DNA of 64,000 bases, from positions 5,146,001-5,210,000 of the forward strand of contig CP036279.1 in the NCBI GenBank assembly GCA_007748055.1. The letters are read 5' to 3'. The notes under the pieces were generated by a model. That model worked only from the letters and a program-made list of their open reading frames with translations. It was not told where the DNA came from and ran no database searches. This stretch comes from Kolteria novifilia (lineage in GTDB: Bacteria > Planctomycetota > Planctomycetia > Kolteriales > Kolteriaceae). A program made the translations under genes and the position numbers. Positions 27,165-35,485 of the stretch are shown piece by piece; position 1 is the stretch's first letter, and each line of letters begins with the position of its first letter.

Positions 27165-27386
27165 TCGGCACCTCCCCCAAAGCCCCCACCCGTGCCAATC
27201 GCCGGGCATTTCCGTATCCATGTGCAGAATATTCATCACGTGACGTTTCTCCTCTCGTGAAAGGAAATTCGCGATCACGACGGCACGAGCCAGGGCGGAA
27301 GTCCGGCTGGTTGGAACCAACGTCGAGACGCATTTTCGCGAGATGGAGTTGTTGGCGAGCACCGCCAGAGAGGACGGACAGAGACG

Positions 27387-28412
27387 ATGCGTTGCCTTGT
27401 CACCGGCGCCACCGGATTCCTGGGGGGACACGTTGCCGAGACGCTCAGTCAGCGCGGCGACCAAGTGCGAACCATCGCCCGCTCCACCAGCGACACCTCC
27501 CTTCTGAACCAGTGGAACGTCGAAGTCGTCGAGGGCGACATGACCGATCCCGACGTCCTCGCCAAGGCATGCGACGGCGTCGACGCGGTCATCCACTGCG
27601 CCGCCAAGGTCGGCGACTGGGGCCCTCTCGACGAGTACCGACGCGTTAACGTCGAAGGAGTCGACCGGCTCTTCGACGCGGTCGCCGGACGCGAACTCAA
27701 GCGTTTCGTTCTGGTCAGCTCGCTCGGCGTCTACGAAGCCCGCGACCATCAGGGGACCGACGAAACCGCGCCGATGGCCGAGAAACACATCGATGCCTAC
27801 ACCCAGACCAAGGCCGAGTCCGAGACGTTGGCTCGCGAACGGGCCACCAAGGATGGGACGCCGCTGACCGTCATTCGGCCCGGATTCATCTACGGCCCGC
27901 GCGACCGAACCGTGATGCCGCGAATCCTCAAGAACCTCAAACGCAAGCTCGTCAGCTACTTCGGCAGCAAGGAGAAGGTCCTCAACAACGTCTACGTCGG
28001 CAACGTCGTCGAGGCGATTCTCCTGGCCCTCGACAAACCCGAAGCGGTCGGGCAAGTCTACAACGTCACCGACGACAAGTGCGTCACCAAGCAGGTCTTC
28101 TTCGAGACGATCGCCGAGATGGCCGGGCTGCCGAAGCCATCCGCGACCTATCCGCTCTGGTTCGCCAAAGGGGTCACCGGCGCCTTCGAGGGAGCGGGCC
28201 GAGTCTTCGGATTCGCCCCAGTCCTCAACAGCGCCCGGCTGAAGTTCATGGGACTGAACCTCGACTACAGCATCCAGAAGGCTCGCGAAGAGCTCGGCTA
28301 CACCCCGTCGACCGAGTTCCAGGAGGGGATGCGCCGGACCATCGACTGGCTCCGTCAAGAGGGCCACGTCGAGTCGACTCCGAAGGCCGCCAGCGAGCCC
28401 CAACCCTCGTAG
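27387..28412 (+). CDS. Extended SDR, NAD-dependent epimerase/dehydratase or 3-beta-HSD-like
   Basis: The 341-residue protein has the extended short-chain dehydrogenase signature: TGATGFLGG (6-14) for NAD(P) binding, HCAAKVGDWG after strand 4, and the catalytic Tyr138-x3-Lys142 in YTQTK. The C-terminal part (PGFIYGPRDR, then NNVYVGNVVEAI) is closest to the 3-beta-hydroxysteroid dehydrogenase/NSDHL-like branch, which in bacteria also includes hopanoid- and aurachin-related enzymes. The substrate is unknown. It is cytoplasmic and stands alone, 222 bp after the kinase. A short Pro/Ser/Ala tail ends the protein. Confidence 0.88.
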   Translation: MRCLVTGATGFLGGHVAETLSQRGDQVRTIARSTSDTSLLNQWNVEVVEGDMTDPDVLAKACDGVDAVIHCAAKVGDWGPLDEYRRVNVEGVDRLFDAVAGRELKRFVLVSSLGVYEARDHQGTDETAPMAEKHIDAYTQTKAESETLARERATKDGTPLTVIRPGFIYGPRDRTVMPRILKNLKRKLVSYFGSKEKVLNNVYVGNVVEAILLALDKPEAVGQVYNVTDDKCVTKQVFFETIAEMAGLPKPSATYPLWFAKGVTGAFEGAGRVFGFAPVLNSARLKFMGLNLDYSIQKAREELGYTPSTEFQEGMRRTIDWLRQEGHVESTPKAASEPQPS

Positions 28413-28572
28413 AGAACTCGGCCAACGGATCGATCCACCACAATCCGAGACTAGGACGCGAACCCCTTCTTTCTCCCGTGTCCCTACTCCTTACAATGAA
28501 AGGGTGCGGCCGAGGGAGTCGGCGTCGAATCAATCAACGGGCCGCGAGTGCTCCCTCAAGTTCTGATGGTTC

Positions 28573-28600
28573 GGTGCCACTGGCTGCTTGTCAGCCAGTG
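28573..28600 (-). repeat. Hairpin CACTGGCTG / CAGCCAGTG with ACAAG loop
   Basis: On the minus strand a 9-bp perfect stem encloses the loop ACAAG and is followed by GCACC. Loop and foot are shared with hairpins of quite different stems at 22953, 28699 and 60.8-61.8 kb. Confidence 0.6.
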
Positions 28601-28698
28601 CCAAGGGGGGTAAGGCTACTCCCGCACGAACGTCAAGTCGGAACAGAGCACTCGTGACCTACTTGGAGAGTCAACAAACCAAGAGCCTCTTGGGTGCC

Positions 28699-28986
28699 CT
28701 GCCCACGCTTGCCGTGGGCACGACCGAAAGAAGCACGCTTGCCGTGGGCACGACCGAAAGAAGCACGCTTGCCGTGGGCACGACCGACAGAAGCACGCTT
28801 GCCGTGGGCACGACCGAAAGAAGCACGCTTGCCGTGGGCACGACCGAAAGAAGCACGCTTGCCGTGGGCATACTCGATAAAGTCACGCTCCCCCTTGGGC
28901 ATGCGGGTCACGTCAGTGATTCATCGAACCGCCTCGCCATCGGGGGAAGAGATTTCATGCAACGAACTTGCCAATCAGGACAATAG
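28699..28986 (-). repeat. Composite intergenic element, copy 2, with 30-bp tandem array
   Basis: This is the second copy of the element at 22884, in the opposite orientation. Its inner hairpin (TGCCCACG, loop GCAAG, CGTGGGCA on the minus strand) is expanded into five full 30-bp units from 28704 to 28853 plus a partial sixth to 28870; one unit has a single change. Its outer end (28949-28986) finishes 3 bp before the mnmA start codon. Because 30 is a multiple of three, long open frames cross the array, but I do not regard them as genes. Confidence 0.7.
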
Positions 28987-28989
28987 TTA

Positions 28990-30090
28990 ATGGCGAAGGA
29001 TCGTGTGGTCGTGGCCATGAGCGGCGGAGTGGACAGCTCCGTCGCCGCCGCCCTCCTGGTCGAGCAAGGCTACGAGGTGATCGGCCTCTTCATGCGCACC
29101 GGGGCCTCGGACGAAGAAACCGCTGCCCCTTCCTGCGACGACCAACCAAAGAAGATCCGCGGATGCTGTAGCGCAATCGACGCCGGCGACGCCCAACGTG
29201 TCGCCGATCGACTCGACGTCCCCTTCTACGCGCTCAATTTCAAGGACGACTTCGACCGCATCAAGGACTACTTTGTTGACGAGTATTCCCAGGGCCGCAC
29301 TCCCAATCCCTGCGTCGTTTGCAACTCTTGGCTCAAGTTCGGCAAGCTCTGGGAGTACGCCGAGGCGGTCGGAGCCAATCAGATCGCCACGGGGCACTAC
29401 GCGCGAGTCGTTCCAGGGGAGAACGGACCCGAGCTGCACCGCGCCGTCGACACGAGCAAGGATCAGTCGTACTTCCTCTTCGGCCTGAGGCAGGAGATCC
29501 TGCGAGGGGTCCGCTTTCCGCTCGGCGACTTGACCAAGCCCGAAGTGCGGGAGATCGCCCGCAAGCTCGAGTTGGGCGTCCACACCAAGCCGGAGAGCCA
29601 AGAGATCTGTTTCGTCCCCAGCGGCGACTACAAGGAATTTATCGCCGGCCATCGTCCCGACGCTCTTGGCACCCCAGGGGAGATCGTGGACCAGGACGGC
29701 CAGTCGCTCGGCACCCATCAGGGCCTCAGTCGCTACACGATCGGTCAACGCAAGGGGCTCGGCATCGCGGTCGGCGAGCCGCGCTATGTGCTCGAAATCG
29801 ATCCCCAACAGAACCAATTGGTCATCGGACCGGAACAGCTCTTGCAAAGACGGGAGTTTCAGGTCGAACGGGTAAACTGGCTCATTTCCGAAGTTCCGCA
29901 AGCCCCTCTTGTCTGCGACGTGAAGATCCGTTACCTACACCGTCCGGCGACGGCGACGATCCGGGCTCTGCCCGATGGCTGTGCTTCGGTTTGTTACGAC
30001 GAACCACAGTCGGCGATCACGCCGGGACAGGCGGCCGTCTTTTATCAGGGCGATCGGCTCGTCGGAGGCGGCTGGATCGCGGACCGTTGA
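28990..30090 (+). CDS. mnmA: tRNA-specific 2-thiouridylase MnmA
   Basis: The 366-residue protein is a full-length MnmA. SGGVDSS (11-17) is the ATP-pyrophosphatase loop. Cys108 in NPCVVC and Cys207 in EICFVP are the catalytic pair that activates U34 and receives sulfur, and TGHYAR is the tRNA-binding segment. It makes the 2-thio group of s2U34 in Lys, Glu and Gln tRNAs. A Cys-rich insert (GCCSAIDAGDAQR) after strand 2 is found in part of the family. The ATG is preceded by AGGA 9 nt upstream, and both lie against or within a repeated intergenic element, so the repeat supplies the leader and ribosome binding site. The mnmE-like gene is 1.4 kb downstream. Confidence 0.97.
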   Translation: MAKDRVVVAMSGGVDSSVAAALLVEQGYEVIGLFMRTGASDEETAAPSCDDQPKKIRGCCSAIDAGDAQRVADRLDVPFYALNFKDDFDRIKDYFVDEYSQGRTPNPCVVCNSWLKFGKLWEYAEAVGANQIATGHYARVVPGENGPELHRAVDTSKDQSYFLFGLRQEILRGVRFPLGDLTKPEVREIARKLELGVHTKPESQEICFVPSGDYKEFIAGHRPDALGTPGEIVDQDGQSLGTHQGLSRYTIGQRKGLGIAVGEPRYVLEIDPQQNQLVIGPEQLLQRREFQVERVNWLISEVPQAPLVCDVKIRYLHRPATATIRALPDGCASVCYDEPQSAITPGQAAVFYQGDRLVGGGWIADR

Positions 30091-30371
30091 TCACGATGTC
30101 GTCGAGTTCCCCGCGCCGTTTCTCAGCGCGTTTCGGTATAGTAAATGGGCAAGCGACACAACGTCGCCTAGATACACAAGTTAGCAGGCTGTCGACGTCC
30201 GCCGAGATGGAGCGACGTGGCGATCGGCAAGGGTTGAACTCGAGTGTCCTCCTTTTGGATGGGCAATGTCGATCCAAGACGTCTCGGCCAGTTGTTAGGT
30301 CGCGGAGAAGAGCCAACCTCGTCGATGCTCTTCGGGCCGCGTGATATCGTTCAAATCGACAAAGGTTCTGT

Positions 30372-30647
30372 ATGTCGACCTATCGCGTCTATTCCCGCGA
30401 CACAATCGGCGACATCGTCATGGCGGACTTCAAGACGCTCAAGGAACTCCTCGACGTCTACGAGCAAGTCGGCGTGGAGGAGGAGAGTTACACGATGCGC
30501 CTGCATGGTGAGCCGATCCTCGACGGCTTGGTCGGTCCCATGTCGGAAGGGAAGACGATCGTCCGCTACGAGACGCCCGAAGTCTTCATCTCCATGACCG
30601 AACAGTGGGCCAGCGAACGGCGCAACGGTCGCAAGGGCCGTCGCTAG
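30372..30647 (+). CDS. Small conserved-looking protein, unknown function
   Basis: I do not recognise this 91-residue protein. It is predicted soluble, with alternating strands and one helix (DFKTLKELLDVYEQVGVEE) and a basic C-terminus (RRNGRKGRR). AAAGG lies 6 nt before the ATG. The high third-position GC, ribosome binding site and position 27 nt before coaX in the same direction support a real gene, probably in an operon with coaX and the mnmE-like gene. The basic tail could bind nucleic acid, but this is a guess. Confidence 0.65.
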   Translation: MSTYRVYSRDTIGDIVMADFKTLKELLDVYEQVGVEEESYTMRLHGEPILDGLVGPMSEGKTIVRYETPEVFISMTEQWASERRNGRKGRR

Positions 30648-30673
30648 CCTCTCCCAACGGTTCCCTCTTTGCC

Positions 30674-31456
30674 ATGAACCAGCCAACGACTCTCGGCTTC
30701 GACCTCGGCAACTCACGCATCAAAGCCGCCTGGCTGAGCGACGACGAGCTTGCCCCCTGCCCTGGCTTTCCGCTCGACTCCGCCGACGAACTCCGATCCG
30801 CGCTGCGTTCCCTCATCGAGCATCGTCGCCCCGGCCGCGTCGCCCTCGCCAGCACCGATCCGGCCAAGGCCGACCGCCTCCTCGCGCAACTCCACGCTCA
30901 CGGCCTCTCGGCGAGCATCGACTTGCGCCTCGGACAAGCACTCTTTGACGCGGGCTTGGTAAAGCACCGACTCCGAACGCCGGAGACCACCGGCGTCGAC
31001 CGCGCGCTTGCCGTGCTCGCGGCGACGAAGCGTTTCCCAAACGAGGCCAGTCTTGTCGTCGACGCGGGAACGGCGATGACCGTCAACGCCATTGACGCTG
31101 AGCAAACCTTCCTTGGCGGAGCGATCATTCCCGGCTTCGGGCTCATGAGCCGAACGCTCACCGAGGGGACCGCGGCCCTTCCCGAGATCGACCTCGAAAG
31201 CCGTCCCGACTGCCTCGGCGACTCGACGATCAGCGCCATGCGTTCGGGCATCTACTACGCGGCCGTCGGTGCCGTCGATCGCCTCCTCGAGGAGCTGCGC
31301 GAGACCCGTTCGCTCGGAGCCACTCCCCCCGTCCTCGTCACGGGCGGCAACGCGAAGCTCCTTTCCCAAGGATTGCGAACCGAGCACATGCTGGCCCCAC
31401 ACCTCGTCCTCGAAGGCTTGCGTCACGTCGCGTCACATTGGCCGGCCACGTCATGA
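30674..31456 (+). CDS. coaX: Type III pantothenate kinase
   Basis: The 260-residue protein has the ASKHA-fold motifs of CoaX: GFDLGNSRIKAAW (phosphate 1), GVDRALAVLAA, and VVDAGTAMTVNAID (phosphate 2, with the catalytic Asp of the family), then FLGGAIIPGFGLM. It phosphorylates pantothenate in the first step of coenzyme A synthesis and needs a monovalent cation. The ATG at 30674 is in frame with an open stretch back to 30605. The stop codon overlaps the next start as ATGA, so translation of the two is likely coupled, although their products act in unrelated pathways. Confidence 0.93.
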   Translation: MNQPTTLGFDLGNSRIKAAWLSDDELAPCPGFPLDSADELRSALRSLIEHRRPGRVALASTDPAKADRLLAQLHAHGLSASIDLRLGQALFDAGLVKHRLRTPETTGVDRALAVLAATKRFPNEASLVVDAGTAMTVNAIDAEQTFLGGAIIPGFGLMSRTLTEGTAALPEIDLESRPDCLGDSTISAMRSGIYYAAVGAVDRLLEELRETRSLGATPPVLVTGGNAKLLSQGLRTEHMLAPHLVLEGLRHVASHWPATS

Positions 31457-32553
31457 GCGAACCCGACGCGACGATCACCGCTCGATTGACCTCCCCGACA
31501 CACGCCGCGTTGGCGACGATCGGCGTTCTCGGCCCCGGCGCTCTCGCCATCGCCCAACGTCTCTTCCGACGCCGTGTCGACTGGAACGACACCCCTCTCG
31601 ACCAGCCCCTCTACGGCGACTTCGGCGACCGCATCGTCGATGACGTCGTCCTCCACCTCGTCGCGCGTGCCCCCATCCCCGAGTTCGTCGTGCACTGTCA
31701 TGGCGGGCCCGCGATGGTGCGGTCGCTACTCGTCGACATCGAAAAGCAAGGCGCTCACCTCGTCGACTGGCGAGCCTATCTCGCCCATCAGGGGAAGTCG
31801 GCCATCCAGATCGAGGCGGCCGAAGCGATGAGCCGGACCATCTCGTGGCGGTCCACCGCGATCCTGCTCGACCAGTCGCGGGGTCTGCTCGACGAGGCTT
31901 TTCGCGGCATCGAAGAGAACCCCACGCGAGACGCGATCGACGCCCTCACGCGCTGGGCTCCCCTGGGCAGACACCTCGTCGATCCTTGGCGCGTCGTCCT
32001 CTTCGGCCAACCGAACGTCGGGAAGAGCAGCTTGCTCAACGCGCTGGCGGGTTTTGATCGAGCCATTGTCACCGTCATCGAGGGGACGACTCGCGACCTC
32101 CTTCACGCCACGATCGCTCTCGATGGCTGGTCGGTTGAACTGATCGACGGAGCGGGCCTCCGGGACGACGCCGGCGAGATCGAACGCGAAGGACAACGGC
32201 GCCTGACCGCCCTACTCGACGAAGCCGACCTCGCGATCCAAGTCGTCGATCTCTCAAAGCCCGTCGATCCCAACGACGTGGTCCTCGCCGATCGTCACCA
32301 ACCGCCACTGCTCATCGGCAACAAAGTCGACCTCACGACCGAGAGCGAGCATCGTTCCGCGTTCGCCACTTCGTGGAGTCGCGGGGAAACGCGACTTATC
32401 CCTTGTTCCGCCGTGACCGGTGAAGGGCTCGCCCAACTCACCCCCGCGATCGTCGCGTCTCTCATCCCCGAGATCCCCCCACCCCACACGCCGGTCCCCT
32501 TCACCATGCGCCAGCTCGATTGGCTCGCCGCTCAACGAGCCCGCATCACCTAG
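31453..32553 (+). CDS. Short MnmE/TrmE-like GTPase without C-terminal Cys motif
   Basis: The 366-residue protein follows MnmE in layout: an N-terminal TrmE-type domain, a helical section and an inserted G domain. G motifs are visible: FGQPNVGKSSLLNALAG (from 184), IEGTTRD with the threonines of G2, DGAG in place of DTAG for G3, NKVD for G4 and SAVTG for G5. It stops after a short helix and lacks the C-terminal (C/F)xGK motif required for tRNA modification in true MnmE, which is about 450 residues long. It may be a divergent paralogue or a reduced enzyme. MnmE works with MnmG on U34, the same base MnmA thiolates nearby. The start ATG 31453 overlaps coaX. Confidence 0.82.
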   Translation: MSEPDATITARLTSPTHAALATIGVLGPGALAIAQRLFRRRVDWNDTPLDQPLYGDFGDRIVDDVVLHLVARAPIPEFVVHCHGGPAMVRSLLVDIEKQGAHLVDWRAYLAHQGKSAIQIEAAEAMSRTISWRSTAILLDQSRGLLDEAFRGIEENPTRDAIDALTRWAPLGRHLVDPWRVVLFGQPNVGKSSLLNALAGFDRAIVTVIEGTTRDLLHATIALDGWSVELIDGAGLRDDAGEIEREGQRRLTALLDEADLAIQVVDLSKPVDPNDVVLADRHQPPLLIGNKVDLTTESEHRSAFATSWSRGETRLIPCSAVTGEGLAQLTPAIVASLIPEIPPPHTPVPFTMRQLDWLAAQRARIT

Positions 32554-32596
32554 GGACAACACGTCGTGCCAACGATCGTTCGATTCCAACGGTGAA

Positions 32597-32632
32597 TCGG
32601 GTGCCATGCCCACGCGTCTTCGGGTGGGCATG
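32597..32632 (-). repeat. CATGCCCAC hairpin with GCACCC foot
   Basis: A 9-bp perfect stem, CATGCCCAC and GTGGGCATG, encloses ten bases (CCGAAGACGC on the minus strand) and is followed by GCACCC. An inverted relative with the same stem lies at 35405-35432. It sits between the mnmE-like gene and the convergent small gene and could act as a terminator, though no T run follows. Confidence 0.6.
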
Positions 32633-32694
32633 CCAACGAGCGACCACGACCGTCTTCATCGGCAGGCATTGGCCGCCCGACGAGATGATGCAGG

Positions 32695-33114
32695 CTAAGG
32701 ACTTGGTTTCAGATACGCCGAAAGATCGACGGGGTTCTCCTCCTCGAAGTGATCGAACCCGTAGTGGCCGCCGCTGCGCGTGTCGTGTCTCCGGGACGCA
32801 TCGATGTCGGCCAACTCGGCGGTCTTCATCCGGACGCGAATCTCCGCCTGGAGCCACTCATGGCACAACGCTCCATCGTCAACGGCGTGGACCGACGCGA
32901 ACTCCTCGATGGTGCGATCCCAGACCACCAGGTAGGGAAACGACGCGTAGGGTTCGAACGGGGACGCGACCCAGAGGGTTTCGCACTCGAGACACCGCAG
33001 CAGGCGAATCCACCTGCCCACCCAGACCTCGGGCAATTCGGGGATGTCCGTCCGCGGTCCCCAGACCCGCTTGCGATCAGATCGACAGGTCATGCACATG
33101 CGAAGTGGTCCCAT
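32695..33114 (-). CDS. Small protein with two CXXC pairs, unknown function
   Basis: I do not recognise this 139-residue protein. Near the N-terminus are CMTC and, about 30 residues later, CLEC, which together could bind one zinc as a ribbon, like a C4 zinc finger. The middle has an aromatic stretch (PFEPYASFPYLVVWD), and the C-terminus is acidic with several histidines. No signal peptide or membrane helix is visible. The codon pattern is like that of its neighbours. It is convergent with the mnmE-like gene and divergent from the second Gfo/Idh/MocA gene. Confidence 0.6.
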   Translation of the reverse strand: MGPLRMCMTCRSDRKRVWGPRTDIPELPEVWVGRWIRLLRCLECETLWVASPFEPYASFPYLVVWDRTIEEFASVHAVDDGALCHEWLQAEIRVRMKTAELADIDASRRHDTRSGGHYGFDHFEEENPVDLSAYLKPSP

Positions 33115-33342
33115 CGTAGCCCGCCAGTGACGCCCGCTGTTCGGTCGCCCGCCCTCTCGGAACTTATTTGACCAGGAACGGCAATACCACCGGGAAACCG
33201 GAGCGATTCTACGCTATCATCGGTCTTTGCGCGGGATCCCCGCGACGGCTCGTCACGGAATGACGGCCTGTCCGATCCCACCCACCGCGCGAGCGTAGGG
33301 AAAGCGCTCAATCATTCACCCCAAAGTTGGAGAGTTTCCCCC

Positions 33343-34710
33343 ATGACAAAGCGTTCACCGACGCGTCGCGACTTTCTCAAGACGGCCGCCGCCGGCACCA
33401 CGGCAGCCTTCTCCCCGTACTTCTTCTCGCAACCCCGTTCGCTCGCCGACGAGATCAAGTCGAAGAACGACCGCATGAACGTCGGCCTGATCGGTTCGGG
33501 CGGCATCGCTCACGCCAACATGAACGCCGCGAAGGACTGGCTCGATATCGTCGCCATCGCCGACGTCGACAAGAGTCACCGCGAGGCCTTCAACAAGAAG
33601 TTCGCCGGTGGTAAGGCCGCACTCACCGAAGACTACCGCGACGTCATCGAACGTGACGATGTCGACGTCATTCACGTCGCCACCCCCGATCACTGGCACA
33701 CCAAGCCGGTCGTCGAAGCGATGCTCGCCGGCAAGGACGTCTACTGCGAAAAGCCCCTCACGCTCACCATCGACGAGGGCAAGATCATCCGGAAGATCCA
33801 AAAGCAGACCGGCCGCGTCGTTCAAGTCGGCACCCAACAACGCAGCCAATTCAACCTCTTCACCAAGGCGATGGCGATGGTCGCCGACGGTCGTCTCGGT
33901 CAACTCAAGCAGGTCCAGGCGGCGATCGGCGGTGGCCCGACCTGTGATGCTCTGCCCGTGGCCGAAGTTCCCGACGGATTCAACTGGGATCGTTGGGTTG
34001 GCCCGACGCTGGAAGTCGACTTCCTCCTCAAGGAAGCCAAACCAAGACCCGACACCAACGGCCACTACAACTTCCGCTGGTGGTACGCCTTCTCCGGCGG
34101 CCGGCTCACCGACTGGGGCGCCCACCACGTCGACATCTGCAACTGGGCCCTGAAGCTCAACGACCAGAGCGACGGCCCCACGCGCATCGAGGGGACCGCG
34201 ACGCACCCCGTCGAGTTCAAAGACGGCTATCCCGTCGAGAAGGACCGTTACAACACCGCGACCAAGTTCCTCTTCACCGTGAGTTACCCCAGCGGAGCGG
34301 AGATGATCATCCGCGACGACACCGAGAACGGCGTCAAGCTCGTCGGCGACAAGGGCGAGATCTTCGTCAGTCGACGCAAGCTCGTCGGCAAACCGGTCGA
34401 CGAGCTCAAGGACAACCCGCTGCCCGAGGACGCGATCGCCAAGGTCTACCGCGGGATGCCGATGGAGGGGGATGGTCGCAAGGCGCACTGGGCCAACTTC
34501 CTGCACTGTGTCCGCGAGCGGCAGATGCCGATCTCCGACGTTCACAGCCACATGCAGATGCTCAACGTCTGCCATCTCGCCGGCATCTCCGCCCGGCTCA
34601 ACAATCGTCCGCTACAGTGGGACGACGCCCAGGAAGTGATCGTCGGCGACGAGCAAGCCAACAGCTTCCTCTCCCGCCCCTACCGCAAGGGCTACGAGAT
34701 CGAGGTGTAG
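33343..34710 (+). CDS. Tat-exported Gfo/Idh/MocA oxidoreductase, second copy
   Basis: The 455-residue protein begins with a twin-arginine signal (SPTRRDFLKTAAAGTTAAF). The dinucleotide-binding motif NVGLIGSGGIAHANM starts near residue 46, and the catalytic-lysine motif is CEKPLTLTIDEG. The C-terminal domain has WGAHHVDICNWAL, a segment shared by the planctomycete exported subgroup. It is distinct from the copy at 16.4 kb, so the two are paralogues rather than a recent duplication. Periplasmic sugar oxidation or reduction with bound NAD(P) is expected. GGAGAG lies about 9 nt before the ATG. A REP-like array follows 10 bp after the stop. Confidence 0.92.
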   Translation: MTKRSPTRRDFLKTAAAGTTAAFSPYFFSQPRSLADEIKSKNDRMNVGLIGSGGIAHANMNAAKDWLDIVAIADVDKSHREAFNKKFAGGKAALTEDYRDVIERDDVDVIHVATPDHWHTKPVVEAMLAGKDVYCEKPLTLTIDEGKIIRKIQKQTGRVVQVGTQQRSQFNLFTKAMAMVADGRLGQLKQVQAAIGGGPTCDALPVAEVPDGFNWDRWVGPTLEVDFLLKEAKPRPDTNGHYNFRWWYAFSGGRLTDWGAHHVDICNWALKLNDQSDGPTRIEGTATHPVEFKDGYPVEKDRYNTATKFLFTVSYPSGAEMIIRDDTENGVKLVGDKGEIFVSRRKLVGKPVDELKDNPLPEDAIAKVYRGMPMEGDGRKAHWANFLHCVRERQMPISDVHSHMQMLNVCHLAGISARLNNRPLQWDDAQEVIVGDEQANSFLSRPYRKGYEIEV

Positions 34711-34720
34711 TATCCGAGAG

Positions 34721-34890
34721 GTCAGGCGATCTGCCTGACACCGCCTCTCGGGTGACTCGGCCCCTCGTAGGTCAGGCGATCTGCCTGACATTCGCCTCTC
34801 GGGTGACACGGCCCCTCGTAGGTCAGGCGATCTGCCTGACACCGCCTCTCGGGTGACACGGCCCCTCGTAGGTCAGGCTATCTGCCTGAC
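34721..34890 (-). repeat. Tandem array of four REP-like hairpins, 50-bp period
   Basis: GTCAGGC and GCCTGAC, 5 bases apart, recur at 34721, 34771, 34822 and 34872. Three of the four have a 5' GTAG; the first has a degenerate foot. The roughly 31-bp linkers (containing CGCCTCTCGGGTGAC) are also repeated. The last copy has a single loop change. There are no unique spacers, so this is not a CRISPR. Confidence 0.75.
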
Positions 34891-35485
34891 ATTCGCCAAT
34901 CGGGTGTCCCTCTCCCCATGGGAGAGGGGTTAGGGGTGAGGGGGCTTTTCCGCGAAGAACCGCCGGGTCGCACAGGCTGCTTGCCAAGCGAAGTGGCGTA
35001 GGGTGGTTCTTGACCAACCATCAATGGCAAATGCAACGCCCCCCCGACGAACCGATCGCCACTTCCCGCCATCGCTTCCTAGCCGCATCGCGGCGCCATC
35101 GCGTAGCCTGGTACGTCAGTGCCAGGAATACGTCACCACGACCATCCCGAGCCCTGAAGGGGCGACACTTCGCCCGTGTTCTCGGACGATGCCGTCCCTT
35201 CGGGACTCCGAGCCCATTGGTACTCATTTACCTATGGCTCACGCCACAGGCTACGTGCTGCCGCCGCATTCGCGGCTGATGATCCTGGACAACCTCGCTC
35301 GGTGAAACGGGTACATTCCCGATGGTGGTGAGTCCACCGCACCCATGGCAGGCAATGGCCTGCCCTACGAAGAATCGACGATCGATGCCCTTCAAGAAAC
35401 GCAACATGCCCACACGAAGTCGCGTGGGCATGAAGGATGTTGACGATGTCCGGTATCGTGCGAGCGCGAAACTCGCGGCGGCGGT
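34891..35485. repeat. Intergenic region rich in mixed hairpins
   Basis: No gene is seen. Hairpins lie at 34908-34928 (CCCTCTCCC / GGGAGAGGG), 34999-35020 (GGTGG / CCAACC type), 35347-35369 (REP-like with GTAG foot) and 35405-35432 (CATGCCCAC / GTGGGCATG). The first is of a kind common in many bacterial genomes. Weaker palindromes occur at 35105-35135 and near 35200. Confidence 0.55.

Noticed and set aside
25863-28403. 846-codon minus-strand open frame opposite kinase and SDR genes
   Set aside because: It covers three recognisable genes on the plus strand, and its own translation has no domain; it is a shadow of high-GC coding.
28704-28870. CRISPR array
   Set aside because: The 30-bp units are directly joined with no spacers, and no cas gene is present in the window.
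28588-28986. Open frames with ten-residue repeats before mnmA
   Set aside because: They exist only because a 30-bp non-coding repeat has a period divisible by three; both strands are open equally and the ends fall in hairpin elements.
34721-34890. CRISPR array
   Set aside because: The sequences between hairpins are themselves repeated rather than unique, so they are not spacers.
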